DNA of 64,000 nucleotides from Corynebacterium lactis RW2-5 (GTDB lineage Bacteria; Actinomycetota; Actinomycetes; Mycobacteriales; Mycobacteriaceae). The translations under genes and the position numbers were made by a program. Of the stretch, positions 18,213 to 27,636 are shown in pieces. Below the pieces are notes generated by a model. It was not told the DNA's origin and ran no database searches. It saw only the letters and a list, made by a program, of their open reading frames with translations. The stretch spans positions 930,001 to 994,000 of the forward strand of contig NZ_CP006841.1 in the NCBI RefSeq assembly GCF_001274895.1, written 5' to 3'. Positions within the stretch are counted from its first letter, which is position 1. Every line of letters begins with the position of its first letter.

Positions 18213-20219
18213 CTAGTCCCAGTGCTGTGCGGAGCGCCGCTGGAGCTGCTCGCGGAACTGCGCAGTGGTGTTCGGTAGCAGTTCGCCGTTGGACCAGTCG
18301 AGGATGACGCCGTACTGACGAATCAGATCCAGGGTATCCAGCTCACCGTCGCGGAAGCGTTTTGCAACCTGCTCGGGATCGGAAGCCAGTAGTTCCTTGC
18401 GAGTAATCCGCAACTTCTCGCGCAGTTCGGTGGTGGCGGCTTCGTCGACCTCGTAGTGATCGATTTCCGGATCGATTGCTCGGATGACGACACCGTAGTC
18501 TTTCGCAGCCCGGTCTACGGAGACATACTCGTCGATGACGTCCTCGAGCACGGCATTGATATCGCGTTTGAGCGGATCGCCGTACCCGCCGCCACCGGCG
18601 GCTGGGCGCTCGAAGGCGTCGCCCGCGGTTACGGTCTCGTTGGAGAACACCGCGCCCAGGAAGCGCTCGTCATCGGTGCCTCGGTTCAGCCAGACGCCGT
18701 GCGGGATGGACGGCAGGCCACCCTGGATTCCCCAGGTCACCGAGCGCGATCGGTCACAGCAGTAGCTCATGACGGTCTGAGAGCAGTCGGTGAGCACGCC
18801 GCCCTTGGATACGCCGACACCGCCGCGGAATTCGCCGGGGCCCGCCGAGTCGGTAACGAGGCTGTGGTGACTGGTCAGCACAGGGGAAAGCCTCTCCTGC
18901 GCCTCAACCGGTTGGACTGCCAGGCCCGGCCCGAACACTGGGGCTGTGGCGCTGGACCCGTCGCGGTCGGTGCGCCCACCCCAGCCGCCGGCCATCCAGT
19001 CGTACCACATGAAGAAATCGCCGCGATCTGCCGCGTCCACTGCGTTGCGGGTGTCCTGGCCGCCGATGAGAAGGTACTCGAGGTTGAAGGAGCAAGCCAG
19101 GGCCCGCTCTTCGAAGAGCTGTGACCAAATCTCGAATACAGCGTTCATAATCTTCTCGTACGGCCCGGAACAGAATCCAGTAACTGCGTGGGGGATACCC
19201 GCATTGACGACGGTCCCCTCGGGGCCCAGGTCCACGTCCATTGCGCGGTACAGGCCGGAGTTCAGGGGAACATCGGGAAAGAAGGTCTTGGTGCCTGCGA
19301 CGATTCCGGAGAATGCCGATCCGTAGCCGGCATTGAGGAAGCTGGCCACTGCAGGAGCGGACCCGTCGAGGGAATAGGAGATTCGGTCGCCGGAAATCCG
19401 CATGGTGACCTTGATTGGAACTAGTCCCTCCTCCTTGGCGGGGTCGAGGTCCAGGTAGTCGACCGTGGACCACTCGCCGTCGGGAAGCTCTGCGACGCGG
19501 GAGGTGACGATGTCTTCGACGTAGTCCTGCACCTCGCGGAGGGCCGTGCGGATTGTGTCCACACCGTACTTTTCGACGAGGCGGTGAATCTCTCGTTCGC
19601 AGACCGCGGTGGCCTCGGCCTGGGCTCGCAGGTCGCCGATGATGATCTCGGGGCTGCGGGTGTTTGCGGCCAAGAGTTTAGCGATATCGTGCAGGAATGT
19701 GCCCTGGCTCCAAACTCGAATCGGGGTGATGCGAAGACCCTCGGAGAAGTAGTCGGTCGCGGAGACATCGAAGGATCCCGGCACGGTTCCGCCCGCGTCC
19801 GCCCAGTGACCTTTGTTCTGGGCGAAGGCGAGCAGCTCGCCCTCCCAGAAAATGGGGCGGAGGAAGGAGACATCGTTCATGTGTGTGCCGCCGCGGTAGG
19901 GGTCGTTGACACAGAACACGTCGCCGGGGTGGATATCATCGCCGAACTCCTCGAGTACTGCCTGACACTGGAAGTGAAGGGTGCCGACGTGGACTGCGAT
20001 GTCCTGGTCGCCTTGCATGACCGTGTTGCCGTGGGCGTCGCAAAGGGCGGAGGAGAAGTCGCGCGAATAGATGACGAAGGAGTAGCAGGTGCGGAGAATC
20101 TGCTCACTCATGAGGTTTACCGAGGTCGCGAATGCGTTCTTGAGCACCTCGAAAGTAACTGGGTCGAGTGTTCGCCTGCTGTTGGCGTTATTGGCGATAT
20201 CGCCGTTCGGGGTTGCCAT
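18213..20219 (-). CDS. hyuB: Hydantoinase B / oxoprolinase subunit
   Basis: With HyuA it forms an ATP-dependent hydantoinase or 5-oxoprolinase that opens a cyclic amide. The 668-residue length is usual. Family segments are DPVTFEVLKNAF at the N-terminus, GDVFCVNDPYRGGTHMNDVSFLRPIF, and GGVGVSKGGVLTD, ending with the Gly-rich RPAAGGGGYGDPLKR. It is the second gene of a leftward hyuA-hyuB pair, 58 bases apart. No permease is attached. The exact substrate (hydantoin, N-methylhydantoin or 5-oxoproline) cannot be decided. Confidence 0.9.
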   Translation of the reverse strand: MATPNGDIANNANSRRTLDPVTFEVLKNAFATSVNLMSEQILRTCYSFVIYSRDFSSALCDAHGNTVMQGDQDIAVHVGTLHFQCQAVLEEFGDDIHPGDVFCVNDPYRGGTHMNDVSFLRPIFWEGELLAFAQNKGHWADAGGTVPGSFDVSATDYFSEGLRITPIRVWSQGTFLHDIAKLLAANTRSPEIIIGDLRAQAEATAVCEREIHRLVEKYGVDTIRTALREVQDYVEDIVTSRVAELPDGEWSTVDYLDLDPAKEEGLVPIKVTMRISGDRISYSLDGSAPAVASFLNAGYGSAFSGIVAGTKTFFPDVPLNSGLYRAMDVDLGPEGTVVNAGIPHAVTGFCSGPYEKIMNAVFEIWSQLFEERALACSFNLEYLLIGGQDTRNAVDAADRGDFFMWYDWMAGGWGGRTDRDGSSATAPVFGPGLAVQPVEAQERLSPVLTSHHSLVTDSAGPGEFRGGVGVSKGGVLTDCSQTVMSYCCDRSRSVTWGIQGGLPSIPHGVWLNRGTDDERFLGAVFSNETVTAGDAFERPAAGGGGYGDPLKRDINAVLEDVIDEYVSVDRAAKDYGVVIRAIDPEIDHYEVDEAATTELREKLRITRKELLASDPEQVAKRFRDGELDTLDLIRQYGVILDWSNGELLPNTTAQFREQLQRRSAQHWD

Positions 20220-20277
20220 AGTTGGTCCTTATCGCGTTGGGAAGCGGAAAAAGTGAGCGGGAGTAGGGAAAAGCTGT

Positions 20278-22332
20278 CTAACTGGCCTTGCCGATGTGGA
20301 TTCGGATATTGCCCCATTCGTCTATTTCCGCGGCGTCTCCTGGCGGGACGACGGTGGTTGCGTCGAGCTGGTCGATGATGGCGGGGCCGTTCAGGCGGGC
20401 GCCGGAGGTGAGCTCCTTGCGGTCGTAAACGGGAGTGTCCTGCCAGCCGTCTGCAGAGGAGAAGTAGACGTTACGGGTGCGCTCCGGCTTCGCCGCATCG
20501 TGCGGCTCGACGTCGAAGTGGGCGAAGGGCGGGTTTTCAATCTCGCCGATTGCTGTGAGACCGATTTGGTAGAACTCGACCGGCTTGTTCTTGTCGGCGA
20601 AGGAGTACTCGCGCTCGTGCTCCTCGTGGAAGAGGGCGATGGCATCATCGAGAGGATTGTCGGATTCGGGAAGCTTAATTGTCAGCGAACGCCACTGGCC
20701 GCGGTAGCGGATGGAGGCGGTCGGCTCGAACTTCATGCGTTCCTCGGGGATACCCTCGTGGCGGAGCCGGTCCTTGGCTTCGGCGATGAGCTCCTTGAAC
20801 TGCTTCTTCAGGTCAGCAGGGTCGATATCGTCGACGGAGGACTGGTACATGCGGCTCAGGTCGTGACGGATGTCGACCAGAAGGCAGCCCTGGGCGGAAG
20901 TGACGCCCGGGTGTGGCGGGATTACAACAGTCGGGATGGACAACTCGCGGGCGACCTCGGCGCCGTGCAGGGCTCCGGCACCACCGCCGACGACGAGGAC
21001 GAAGTCACGGGGATCGTAGCCTCGGCGGATGGACAGCAGACGCACTGCGTCCGCCATGTTGGCGTTGGCGACCTGGATGACATTTTCCGCCGCCTCTTCC
21101 AAACCGAGCCCGAGAGGCTCGGCTACGGTCGAGACGATTGATTCTTCGGCCTTGGACTTATTCAGCTTCAGCGCGCCGCCGATGAGTTCGGTGCCGAGCC
21201 TGCCCAGCACAACGTTGGCGTCGGTATTAGTGGCGTCGGTGCCTCCGCGCTCGTAGCAGACGGGTCCGGGGTCGGCTCCGGCGGACTGGGGGCCGTTGCG
21301 CAGGGAACCCGCGTCGTCAATCCAGGCGAGCGAGCCGCCGCCGGCGCCGATTGTCAGAACCTCGATGGAAGGGAAGGTGATGGGGAAGCCGTACTCGACC
21401 TGCCACTGCTTGGTAATGCGGATATCGCCCTGGTAGACCAGGGAAATATCGGTCGAAGTGCCTCCCATTTCCAGGCCGATGGCATTGGCGTAGCCGCAGC
21501 GGGTGGCGATGTCCTGCACCGCGATGGCACCTGCTGCGATTCCCGATGCAGCCAGGCGTACCGGGTACTTGGTGACCATCTGAGGAGTCATGGAGCCACC
21601 GCCGGAGTGGAGCAGTAGGAGGTCGGATTCGTAGCCGCCGTCGGCAAGCTGAGTGCTCAGGCGGTTGACGTACCCGGAGACCAGCGGAGCGAGGACGGCG
21701 TTGGAGACGGTGGTGGAGAAGCGCTCGTACTCGAAAATCTCGGGGAGGATCTCGGAGGAGGTCGACACCGCGATTCCTGGGATTTCCTCCCGTAGAATCT
21801 CGGCCATCCGCTCCTCGTGGGTGTTGTTTGCGTGGGCGTTAATGAAACAGACGGCAACAGTCTCAATTTCTTTGCGGGCCAGGGTCTTCGCGACCTTGCG
21901 GGCGTGCTCCTCATCCAGAGGGTGGACGACTACGCCGTCGTAATCGATGCGCTCGTCGACCTCGTAGCGGTCGCGACGACGGATGTATGGGTCTCCGACG
22001 TCCTCGTAGGCATCCCAGAGCTCGTCCTTCGTGCCGTCGCGGATCTCCAGAACATCGCGGAAGCCGGTGGTGGTTATCAGCGCAGCGCGCGGGAAGTTGC
22101 GGGTAATCAGTGCGTTCGTCGCAACTGTAGTGCCGTGGCTGAGCCCGCTGACAGCGGGAAGCTCGACGTCAGCCTGGGTGATGCCGTTCATCACTGCACG
22201 CATTGGATCGTCGGGGGTGGAGGGAACCTTTGCGACCTTGAGGTCGTGCGTCTTGGTGTCGACGATGGCGACGTCGGTGAAGGTTCCGCCGACATCGACG
22301 GCGACTCGGAATCGTTTCTCGGGGTTCGTCAT
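20278..22332 (-). CDS. hyuA: Hydantoinase A / oxoprolinase subunit
   Basis: This 684-residue subunit holds the ATP site of the actin/hexokinase-like fold: FRVAVDVGGTFTDVAIVD at the N-terminus and EMGGTSTDISLVYQG about 290 residues later. GAGGGSLAWID and VVGGGAGALHGAEVA are also typical of HyuA. Length matches the family. It is transcribed away from the PucR regulator, with 211 bases between them that hold an inverted repeat, so specific induction by the substrate or a product is likely. Confidence 0.91.
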   Translation of the reverse strand: MTNPEKRFRVAVDVGGTFTDVAIVDTKTHDLKVAKVPSTPDDPMRAVMNGITQADVELPAVSGLSHGTTVATNALITRNFPRAALITTTGFRDVLEIRDGTKDELWDAYEDVGDPYIRRRDRYEVDERIDYDGVVVHPLDEEHARKVAKTLARKEIETVAVCFINAHANNTHEERMAEILREEIPGIAVSTSSEILPEIFEYERFSTTVSNAVLAPLVSGYVNRLSTQLADGGYESDLLLLHSGGGSMTPQMVTKYPVRLAASGIAAGAIAVQDIATRCGYANAIGLEMGGTSTDISLVYQGDIRITKQWQVEYGFPITFPSIEVLTIGAGGGSLAWIDDAGSLRNGPQSAGADPGPVCYERGGTDATNTDANVVLGRLGTELIGGALKLNKSKAEESIVSTVAEPLGLGLEEAAENVIQVANANMADAVRLLSIRRGYDPRDFVLVVGGGAGALHGAEVARELSIPTVVIPPHPGVTSAQGCLLVDIRHDLSRMYQSSVDDIDPADLKKQFKELIAEAKDRLRHEGIPEERMKFEPTASIRYRGQWRSLTIKLPESDNPLDDAIALFHEEHEREYSFADKNKPVEFYQIGLTAIGEIENPPFAHFDVEPHDAAKPERTRNVYFSSADGWQDTPVYDRKELTSGARLNGPAIIDQLDATTVVPPGDAAEIDEWGNIRIHIGKAS

Positions 22333-22447
22333 GGGCGCTGTGCGGCCTTTCGGGTCGGAGAGCGTTCGCTTCTCGTTGTCTTCGAAGCGGTGACAACGTT
22401 GCCGTTAACTCTCCAAAAATTGTGACTCAGGTCGCAATGTTTTCTCA

Positions 22448-22472
22448 CACAAGTAGAACGAAAATTCTTGTG
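22448..22472. promoter_or_regulatory. Inverted repeat in the hyuA-pucR divergent region (candidate operator)
   Basis: CACAAG at 22448-22453 and CTTGTG at 22467-22472 form a dyad with a 13-base centre. A further half-site-like CACAAA lies at 22479-22484. Its position between a catabolic pair and a divergent regulator suggests a PucR binding site, which is inference. Confidence 0.45.
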
Positions 22473-22543
22473 AAATCGCACAAAACGGCACGCCGTGGGC
22501 CTAAAATTTTCCACTAAGAAACTTTGTCTGCCGAAAGGTTTTT

Positions 22544-24064
22544 GTGTTCGACGTACAAGATATCCTCCTCGCCGAGCCACGGCTGCGCCCGGTTGGCAGG
22601 CCCCGCAGCATCCAGGCCGAGGGGCTGTGCCGCGTCGGTGATGGCGACATCGCCGGGTGGCTCGTACTTGTCGACCTCACCAGCCCCGGCTCCCTCAACA
22701 CCGGCCGAGCGCCCTCGCCTGACGACGCCGACACCACCTCGATCCACACGCTGCTGCGGCAATGCAGCGATGCCGCGGCCGTGCTGTGCCGCAGTCACTC
22801 GCCGTCGGCCCAGGTCGAAGCCACGGCGGAGAGCCTCGGCCTGCCACTGATTCACGTGCCGTCGCAGGTTACCCCGAGGGAGCTGATTTCCCTGGTGCAG
22901 GGGTTAAACAGCGCTCGCACCGATACCCGTGCGTGGCGGAGGCTAAACGCGCTCGGGGTGCTCGCCGAGTCGCTCGCCAGCAAAGCGCCGGAGCAGTCAC
23001 TGCTGACGAAATACTCCGAAATCACAACAAATGTCGGCCTGGTGATTTCGCAGGATGGGGAAATCGTCGCCAGCGTCGGGGAGCTGCCGGTGAGGACCAT
23101 TGAGCGCACTGTTCGCGGAGCTGAGCCGCGTATGCGCCAGTTCAGCATCGGCCGATGGCTACTCAGCGCCTTTCCCGTTGAGCCGGAGTTGACCTCGTGG
23201 AGCCTTGGCAGCGGGTATTGGCTTGTGCTGGGCAAACGAGCCGCCAGCGCAAGCGATTATGTGGCACAGTCCGCGCCGGTAGCCTCGGCGCTAATCCAGC
23301 TACTCAAAGTGGCTGCCCGTTCCCGGCAACAGCACTCCCGGGCGGAGCAACTCCGCGACTCGAGGGTGGTCTCCGAGCTGGCATACGGCACCTCCGACCC
23401 CGAGAGACTCGAGCTCCAGATGATCTCCCGCGGTTTCTCCAGAGGTGCGGGCTACCGGGTCGTTGTTGCCGGGCAAGGCGTGGTTGCAACCGATCCCGGT
23501 ATCGCCGTCGAGGCTTTGGAGCGGGCGGCAAATAACAAACTTCCGGTCGTTGTCTCGTCCCTGGAGCGGACACTCGTCCTTGTTGTAGCCGAGCAGCCAA
23601 ACGAGGGCGCACTGGAGTCGCTGTGCGCGGCACTGCCCAGCCCAGTGGGAATTTCCGGCCTCGCCACATCAGTTGACCTGGGTTCCTGTTTGTACAGGCA
23701 GGCGCGTCTTGCCAAACTCGCCGCCTCGCTTTCCGACGCGCCCAACATCCCCGCTCACTTCGAGCGCTGCCGGCCCCTCGTTAAAGCCGTTGGCGCCCTC
23801 GACGATGCCGCCGCGCGCTCACTTGCCGCTGCAGTGGAGCAGAAAGTGGGCTCAATTGCCGACGGGGGACGGTTCGCCTCCGCGCTGGTGGAGGAGAGCT
23901 TTGACGTCCGGCGGGTGGCGAAGCGCATGCAGGTGCACCCCAACACCGTGCGCAACCGTCAGGCGGCGCTGCTGGGTGATGGGGTGCTCAAAGCGTCCGA
24001 CATCGAGCTCTGGTACTTCACGGCGGGTGCGCGTACCAGCAAATTCAATGCCGGAGAAGAGTAA
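22544..24064 (+). CDS. PucR/CdaR-family transcriptional regulator
   Basis: The 506-residue protein ends with the PucR-type helix-turn-helix, FDVRRVAKRMQVHPNTVRNR, near residue 450. The N-terminal part resembles a PucR sensory domain. Regulators of this family control purine, allantoin, proline or sugar-diacid use. Divergence from hyuAB makes hyuAB the likely target. GTG at 22544 is supported by GAAAGG. Its stop codon (24062-24064) abuts the dapD stop codon on the other strand with no base between. Confidence 0.88.
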   Translation: MFDVQDILLAEPRLRPVGRPRSIQAEGLCRVGDGDIAGWLVLVDLTSPGSLNTGRAPSPDDADTTSIHTLLRQCSDAAAVLCRSHSPSAQVEATAESLGLPLIHVPSQVTPRELISLVQGLNSARTDTRAWRRLNALGVLAESLASKAPEQSLLTKYSEITTNVGLVISQDGEIVASVGELPVRTIERTVRGAEPRMRQFSIGRWLLSAFPVEPELTSWSLGSGYWLVLGKRAASASDYVAQSAPVASALIQLLKVAARSRQQHSRAEQLRDSRVVSELAYGTSDPERLELQMISRGFSRGAGYRVVVAGQGVVATDPGIAVEALERAANNKLPVVVSSLERTLVLVVAEQPNEGALESLCAALPSPVGISGLATSVDLGSCLYRQARLAKLAASLSDAPNIPAHFERCRPLVKAVGALDDAAARSLAAAVEQKVGSIADGGRFASALVEESFDVRRVAKRMQVHPNTVRNRQAALLGDGVLKASDIELWYFTAGARTSKFNAGEE

Positions 24065-25036
24065 CTAGTTCGCGTGCAGTTCTGCGCTGAGCTGAACCTT
24101 CTCAGCTGCCCACGGCACGACCTCTACCGCGCCGCTAAGGGAGTTGCGGCGGAAGAGCATGTTCGAGCCGCCGGAGAGCTCCTTGGCCTTGATGGTCTTG
24201 GTGACGCCGTCCAAGTGAACCTGGCACTTGGTTCCTGCGGTGACGTACAGGCCAGCTTCGAGCACACAGTCGTCGCCAAGCGAAATACCCAAGCCGGCGT
24301 TGGCGCCAAGCAGACAGCGCTTGCCCACGGAAACGACCTCCTTGCCGCCGCCGGAGAGGGTGCCCATGATGGAGGCACCGCCGCCGATGTCGGAGCCGTC
24401 GTCGACGATGACGCCCTGGGAGATGCGGCCCTCGACCATGGAGTTGCCCAGGGTACCGGCGTTGAAGTTGACGAAGCCCTCGTGCATGACCGTGGTGCCC
24501 TCGGCCAGGTGGGCGCCTAGGCGCACGCGGTCGGCGTCGCCGATGCGGACACCGGTCGGGGTGACGTAGTCGACCATGCGCGGGAACTTGTCGATGGAGT
24601 AGACGGTGACCTGGCCGCGGCGGGAGAGCTTGGCTCGGGTGACCTCGAAGCCCTCGACTGCGCAGGGGCCGAAGTTGGTCCACACGACGTTGCTCAGCTT
24701 GCCGAAGACACCCTCGAGGCTGATGCTGTTCGGAACCACCAGGCGGTGAGAGAGCAGGTGCAGGCGCAGGTAGGCGTCGATAGCGTCCACAGGTGCGTCG
24801 GCGAGCGAGGCGATGGTAGCGCTGACCACGCGGCGAGTGGTGCCGCGGTCGGCGTCTGCGACGGCGAGATCGGCGAGGTAATACAGCTCCTCCGGAAGCT
24901 CGCTAGCGTCGAGGGCGCCGGTGGCGGTGTTAGTGGCTGAGCCTTCCTCTAGGAGTTCGGGTGCTGGGAACCAAACATCCAGGACGGTGTCGTTGTGATA
25001 AGTGGCAAGGCCGATAGCTTGTGCTCCAAAATTCAT
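24065..25036 (-). CDS. dapD: Tetrahydrodipicolinate N-succinyltransferase DapD
   Basis: This left-handed beta-helix enzyme transfers succinyl from succinyl-CoA to tetrahydrodipicolinate in lysine/DAP synthesis. The 323-residue protein contains VDYVTPTGVRIGDADRVRLGAHL, MVEGRIS with the Glu used in catalysis by mycobacterial DapD, DIGGGASIMGTLSGGG, and CLLGANAGLGISLGDDCVLEAG, all close to Rv1201c. ATG at 25036 (MNFGAQAIGLAT) matches the family start; the frame continues to 25078 without support. It is the canonical copy of two DapD-like genes in the window. Confidence 0.93.
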   Translation of the reverse strand: MNFGAQAIGLATYHNDTVLDVWFPAPELLEEGSATNTATGALDASELPEELYYLADLAVADADRGTTRRVVSATIASLADAPVDAIDAYLRLHLLSHRLVVPNSISLEGVFGKLSNVVWTNFGPCAVEGFEVTRAKLSRRGQVTVYSIDKFPRMVDYVTPTGVRIGDADRVRLGAHLAEGTTVMHEGFVNFNAGTLGNSMVEGRISQGVIVDDGSDIGGGASIMGTLSGGGKEVVSVGKRCLLGANAGLGISLGDDCVLEAGLYVTAGTKCQVHLDGVTKTIKAKELSGGSNMLFRRNSLSGAVEVVPWAAEKVQLSAELHAN

Positions 25037-25128
25037 GGAACCCAGGCTACCGGCCTTTTTCTCAGTGAGGTAAACCAACCCGATAAACGGGTGGGGACGG
25101 GGAGGGGCTGTAGCGGCGCCTGCGCGCC

Positions 25129-26550
25129 CTAGACCTCGCCGTCAGTGGTGGAGACGGACTCGCGAGCAGCAGCACGGCCCTTCTTGGTCAGGGCTGCGAC
25201 GATGGCGAGGAACGCGGTCACACACAGCACGGCAATGACCTGCTGGCGAGCGCTTTCGTCGGTAAGCATCACGACACCCAGGCCGAGGATCAGGACAACG
25301 GCGACCCAGGACAAAACAGGGTAGCCCCACATGCGGACGGAGAGCTCGCCGTTGGCTTCCATCTGCGGGCGCAGCTTGATCTCCGACAGTGCGATGACCA
25401 GCCAGATGACCAGCAGACAGCCGCCGACCGCGTTGAGCAGGAAGATTAGGACGCTCGAGCCGTCAAAAATGACCTGCAAGCCGACCGAGATAAACGCGAA
25501 GACCATCGACATGATGACGGCGCGATTCGGCACGGCGGAGGAGTTGGTCAGAGCGAAGAAGCGCGGGGCCTCGCCGCGGGTGGACATGGAGTACACCAGG
25601 CGGGAGGAGGCGTAAATCTGCGCGTTGAACGCGGAGAGCAGCGCCAGGACGATGATGGCTTCCATGAAGCCGACGACGCCCGGGATGTTCGCCTGCTGGA
25701 GGACCAGCGTGAACGGGGACTGGGCGGCGCTGTCAGCGCCGTCAATCTGCGAGTACGGCAGCAGCAGGATGATGACCATCACGCAGCCGAGGTAGAACAC
25801 CGAGATGCGGAAGATGACCGAGCGGACGGCCGCTGCGATGGAGCGGCGCGGGTCGTCGGCCTCCGCAGCTGCGATGGTGACGATCTCGATGCCGCCGAAT
25901 GCGAACGCCACCGCGAGCAGGCCTGCGGCGATGCCGGAGGTGCCGTTCGGCAGGAAGCCGGACTGCGCGATGTGGGTGGAACCGACGAAGGTGGTGCCCG
26001 GAATCAGCCCCAGGAAAATCAGGAGGCCAATGACCAGGAAGGCGATAATGACGGCGACCTTAATGAATGCGAACCAGAACTCGAACTCGCCGAATCCGCG
26101 CACGTTGGCCAAGTTGACGACTGCGAAGAAAACGACGCAAATCAGGCCCGGGATCCAGCCGGGCACACCGAACCAAGCGCCCATGATTGCGCCGGCACCG
26201 GTGATTTCCGCGCCGAGGACCATGATCAGCATGAACCAGTAGAGCCAACCGAGGACGAAGCCCGCAGAGGAACCGAAGGCCATCTCGGCATAAGTGGAGA
26301 AGGAGCCCGAGGCCGGGCGGGCGGCGGACATCTCGCCGAGCATCTGCATAACGAGCACGACGATGATGCCGGCAATGACATAAGAAATGAGGACGCCGGG
26401 GCCTGCGGCCTTAATTCCGACGCCGGTGCCCAGGAAGAGGCCGGCGCCGATGGCGGAGCCGAGGCCCATCATGGTCAAGTGACGCACCTGCAGTCCCTTG
26501 CCCAGCTGGGTTGCCTCTCCGGTGGTGGAGGTCTGTTGCGATTCGGTCAT
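25129..26550 (-). CDS. Amino acid permease of the AAT/APC type (AroP-like)
   Basis: The 473-residue protein has twelve predicted membrane segments. The first contains the APC signature LTMMGLGSAIGAGLFLGTGVGIKAAGPG, and FAFGGIEIVTIAAAEADDP corresponds to the conserved region in helix 6 and after. It starts at ATG 26550 (MTESQQTST); an extended frame to 26610 lacks support. In C. glutamicum, as I recall, an aromatic amino acid permease lies at this locus between dapD and its paralogue, but specificity is not readable from sequence. It reads leftward between the two DapD-like genes. Confidence 0.88.
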   Translation of the reverse strand: MTESQQTSTTGEATQLGKGLQVRHLTMMGLGSAIGAGLFLGTGVGIKAAGPGVLISYVIAGIIVVLVMQMLGEMSAARPASGSFSTYAEMAFGSSAGFVLGWLYWFMLIMVLGAEITGAGAIMGAWFGVPGWIPGLICVVFFAVVNLANVRGFGEFEFWFAFIKVAVIIAFLVIGLLIFLGLIPGTTFVGSTHIAQSGFLPNGTSGIAAGLLAVAFAFGGIEIVTIAAAEADDPRRSIAAAVRSVIFRISVFYLGCVMVIILLLPYSQIDGADSAAQSPFTLVLQQANIPGVVGFMEAIIVLALLSAFNAQIYASSRLVYSMSTRGEAPRFFALTNSSAVPNRAVIMSMVFAFISVGLQVIFDGSSVLIFLLNAVGGCLLVIWLVIALSEIKLRPQMEANGELSVRMWGYPVLSWVAVVLILGLGVVMLTDESARQQVIAVLCVTAFLAIVAALTKKGRAAARESVSTTDGEV

Positions 26551-26628
26551 GGCGAAAACTCTACCGTGCGATAACCAGGGGCGATAAACGCAATCTGAGA
26601 TTACCCCCATTAACCTAAAAGGAAATTC

Positions 26629-27585
26629 TTAGGTGGCGGGAAGTGCGCCGTTCGGTGAGGTCAGCTCGGTGCGACGCATGCACACGGCGGAGTGGTCCGG
26701 GTGGTGGTAGAAGTGCATCTGATCGCGCCCGGAAATTTCCCATGCCTGGATGCGGCGATTCTCCGCGGGAATGTCGATTGGGGTGTTCTTCGCGATCAGA
26801 ATCGTCTTGTCAATCACGCAGTCGTTGCCAAGGTTGACACCAACCGTTCCCGCCGCAATATCGATGTGGCAGCGCTCGCCGATGGTGACCGGGAGGCGAT
26901 TGCCGTCCTTGTCATGAGATGCCGAGATGGAGCTGGACAGGCCGATCTTGGTGTGCGCTCCAATAACAACGCCGGAGGACAGGCGGCCCTCAATCTTGCA
27001 CGGCCCCAGGGAGCCGGAGTTTAGGGAAACAAAGCCCTCGCGCAGCACGGACGTTCCGGGCGCCAGGTACGCGCCGAGGCGCACCCGCTCGGCCTCCGCA
27101 ATGCGCACGCCACTGGGCAGGACGTAGTCGACCATACGGGGCATGCGGTCTATGGCGTAGACGTGAATCAGGCCGCGGACGCGCAGGTGCGTGCGGATTT
27201 GTTCGAAGTTGTCGGGCAAACACGGGCCCTTGTTGGTCCACGCGACAACGTTGAGCAGTTCGTAGAGCCCCGTCGTATTAATCGTGTGCGGCTTGACCAG
27301 GCGGTGCGAAAGTAGATGCAGGCGCAGGTAGGCGTCGTGGGCGTCGATCGCCGGCTTCGACAGGTCCTCGATGCTAGTGCGCACCGCGACCTGCTCGACC
27401 CGGCGATCCTCGTCGAGGATGACCTGGCGCAGAAGCTGCGGAGTGAGATCGTGTGCGCCCAGTCGCCGAGTTTCGGAGACCGCGACATCTTCGCTGAGTG
27501 TCGGTGCCGGATACCAGGTATCGAGGACCGTGCCGTCCATTGCGATATTGGCGATTCCCGTAGCAACAGCACCAGATGTAATCAT
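26629..27585 (-). CDS. Diverged DapD paralogue
   Basis: The 318-residue protein is collinear with DapD: LDTWYPAPTLSED, DAYLRLHLLSHRLVKPH, RMVDYVLPSGVRIAEAERVRLGAYL, and KIEGRLSSGVVIG, which keeps the catalytic-type Glu. After that it departs: the GGGASIMGTLSGGG stretch of DapD is replaced by LSSSISASHDKDGNRL and the CLLGAN segment by CHIDIAAGTVGVNLG. These are the parts that bind CoA and shape the active site, so a different or lost acyltransfer role is likely. It is separated from dapD by the permease on the same strand. Confidence 0.85.
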   Translation of the reverse strand: MITSGAVATGIANIAMDGTVLDTWYPAPTLSEDVAVSETRRLGAHDLTPQLLRQVILDEDRRVEQVAVRTSIEDLSKPAIDAHDAYLRLHLLSHRLVKPHTINTTGLYELLNVVAWTNKGPCLPDNFEQIRTHLRVRGLIHVYAIDRMPRMVDYVLPSGVRIAEAERVRLGAYLAPGTSVLREGFVSLNSGSLGPCKIEGRLSSGVVIGAHTKIGLSSSISASHDKDGNRLPVTIGERCHIDIAAGTVGVNLGNDCVIDKTILIAKNTPIDIPAENRRIQAWEISGRDQMHFYHHPDHSAVCMRRTELTSPNGALPAT

Positions 27586-27636
27586 GATTCTTAATACTAC
27601 TTGGTCGTGTCAGATTTTCGCGAAAGGTAACGGGGC

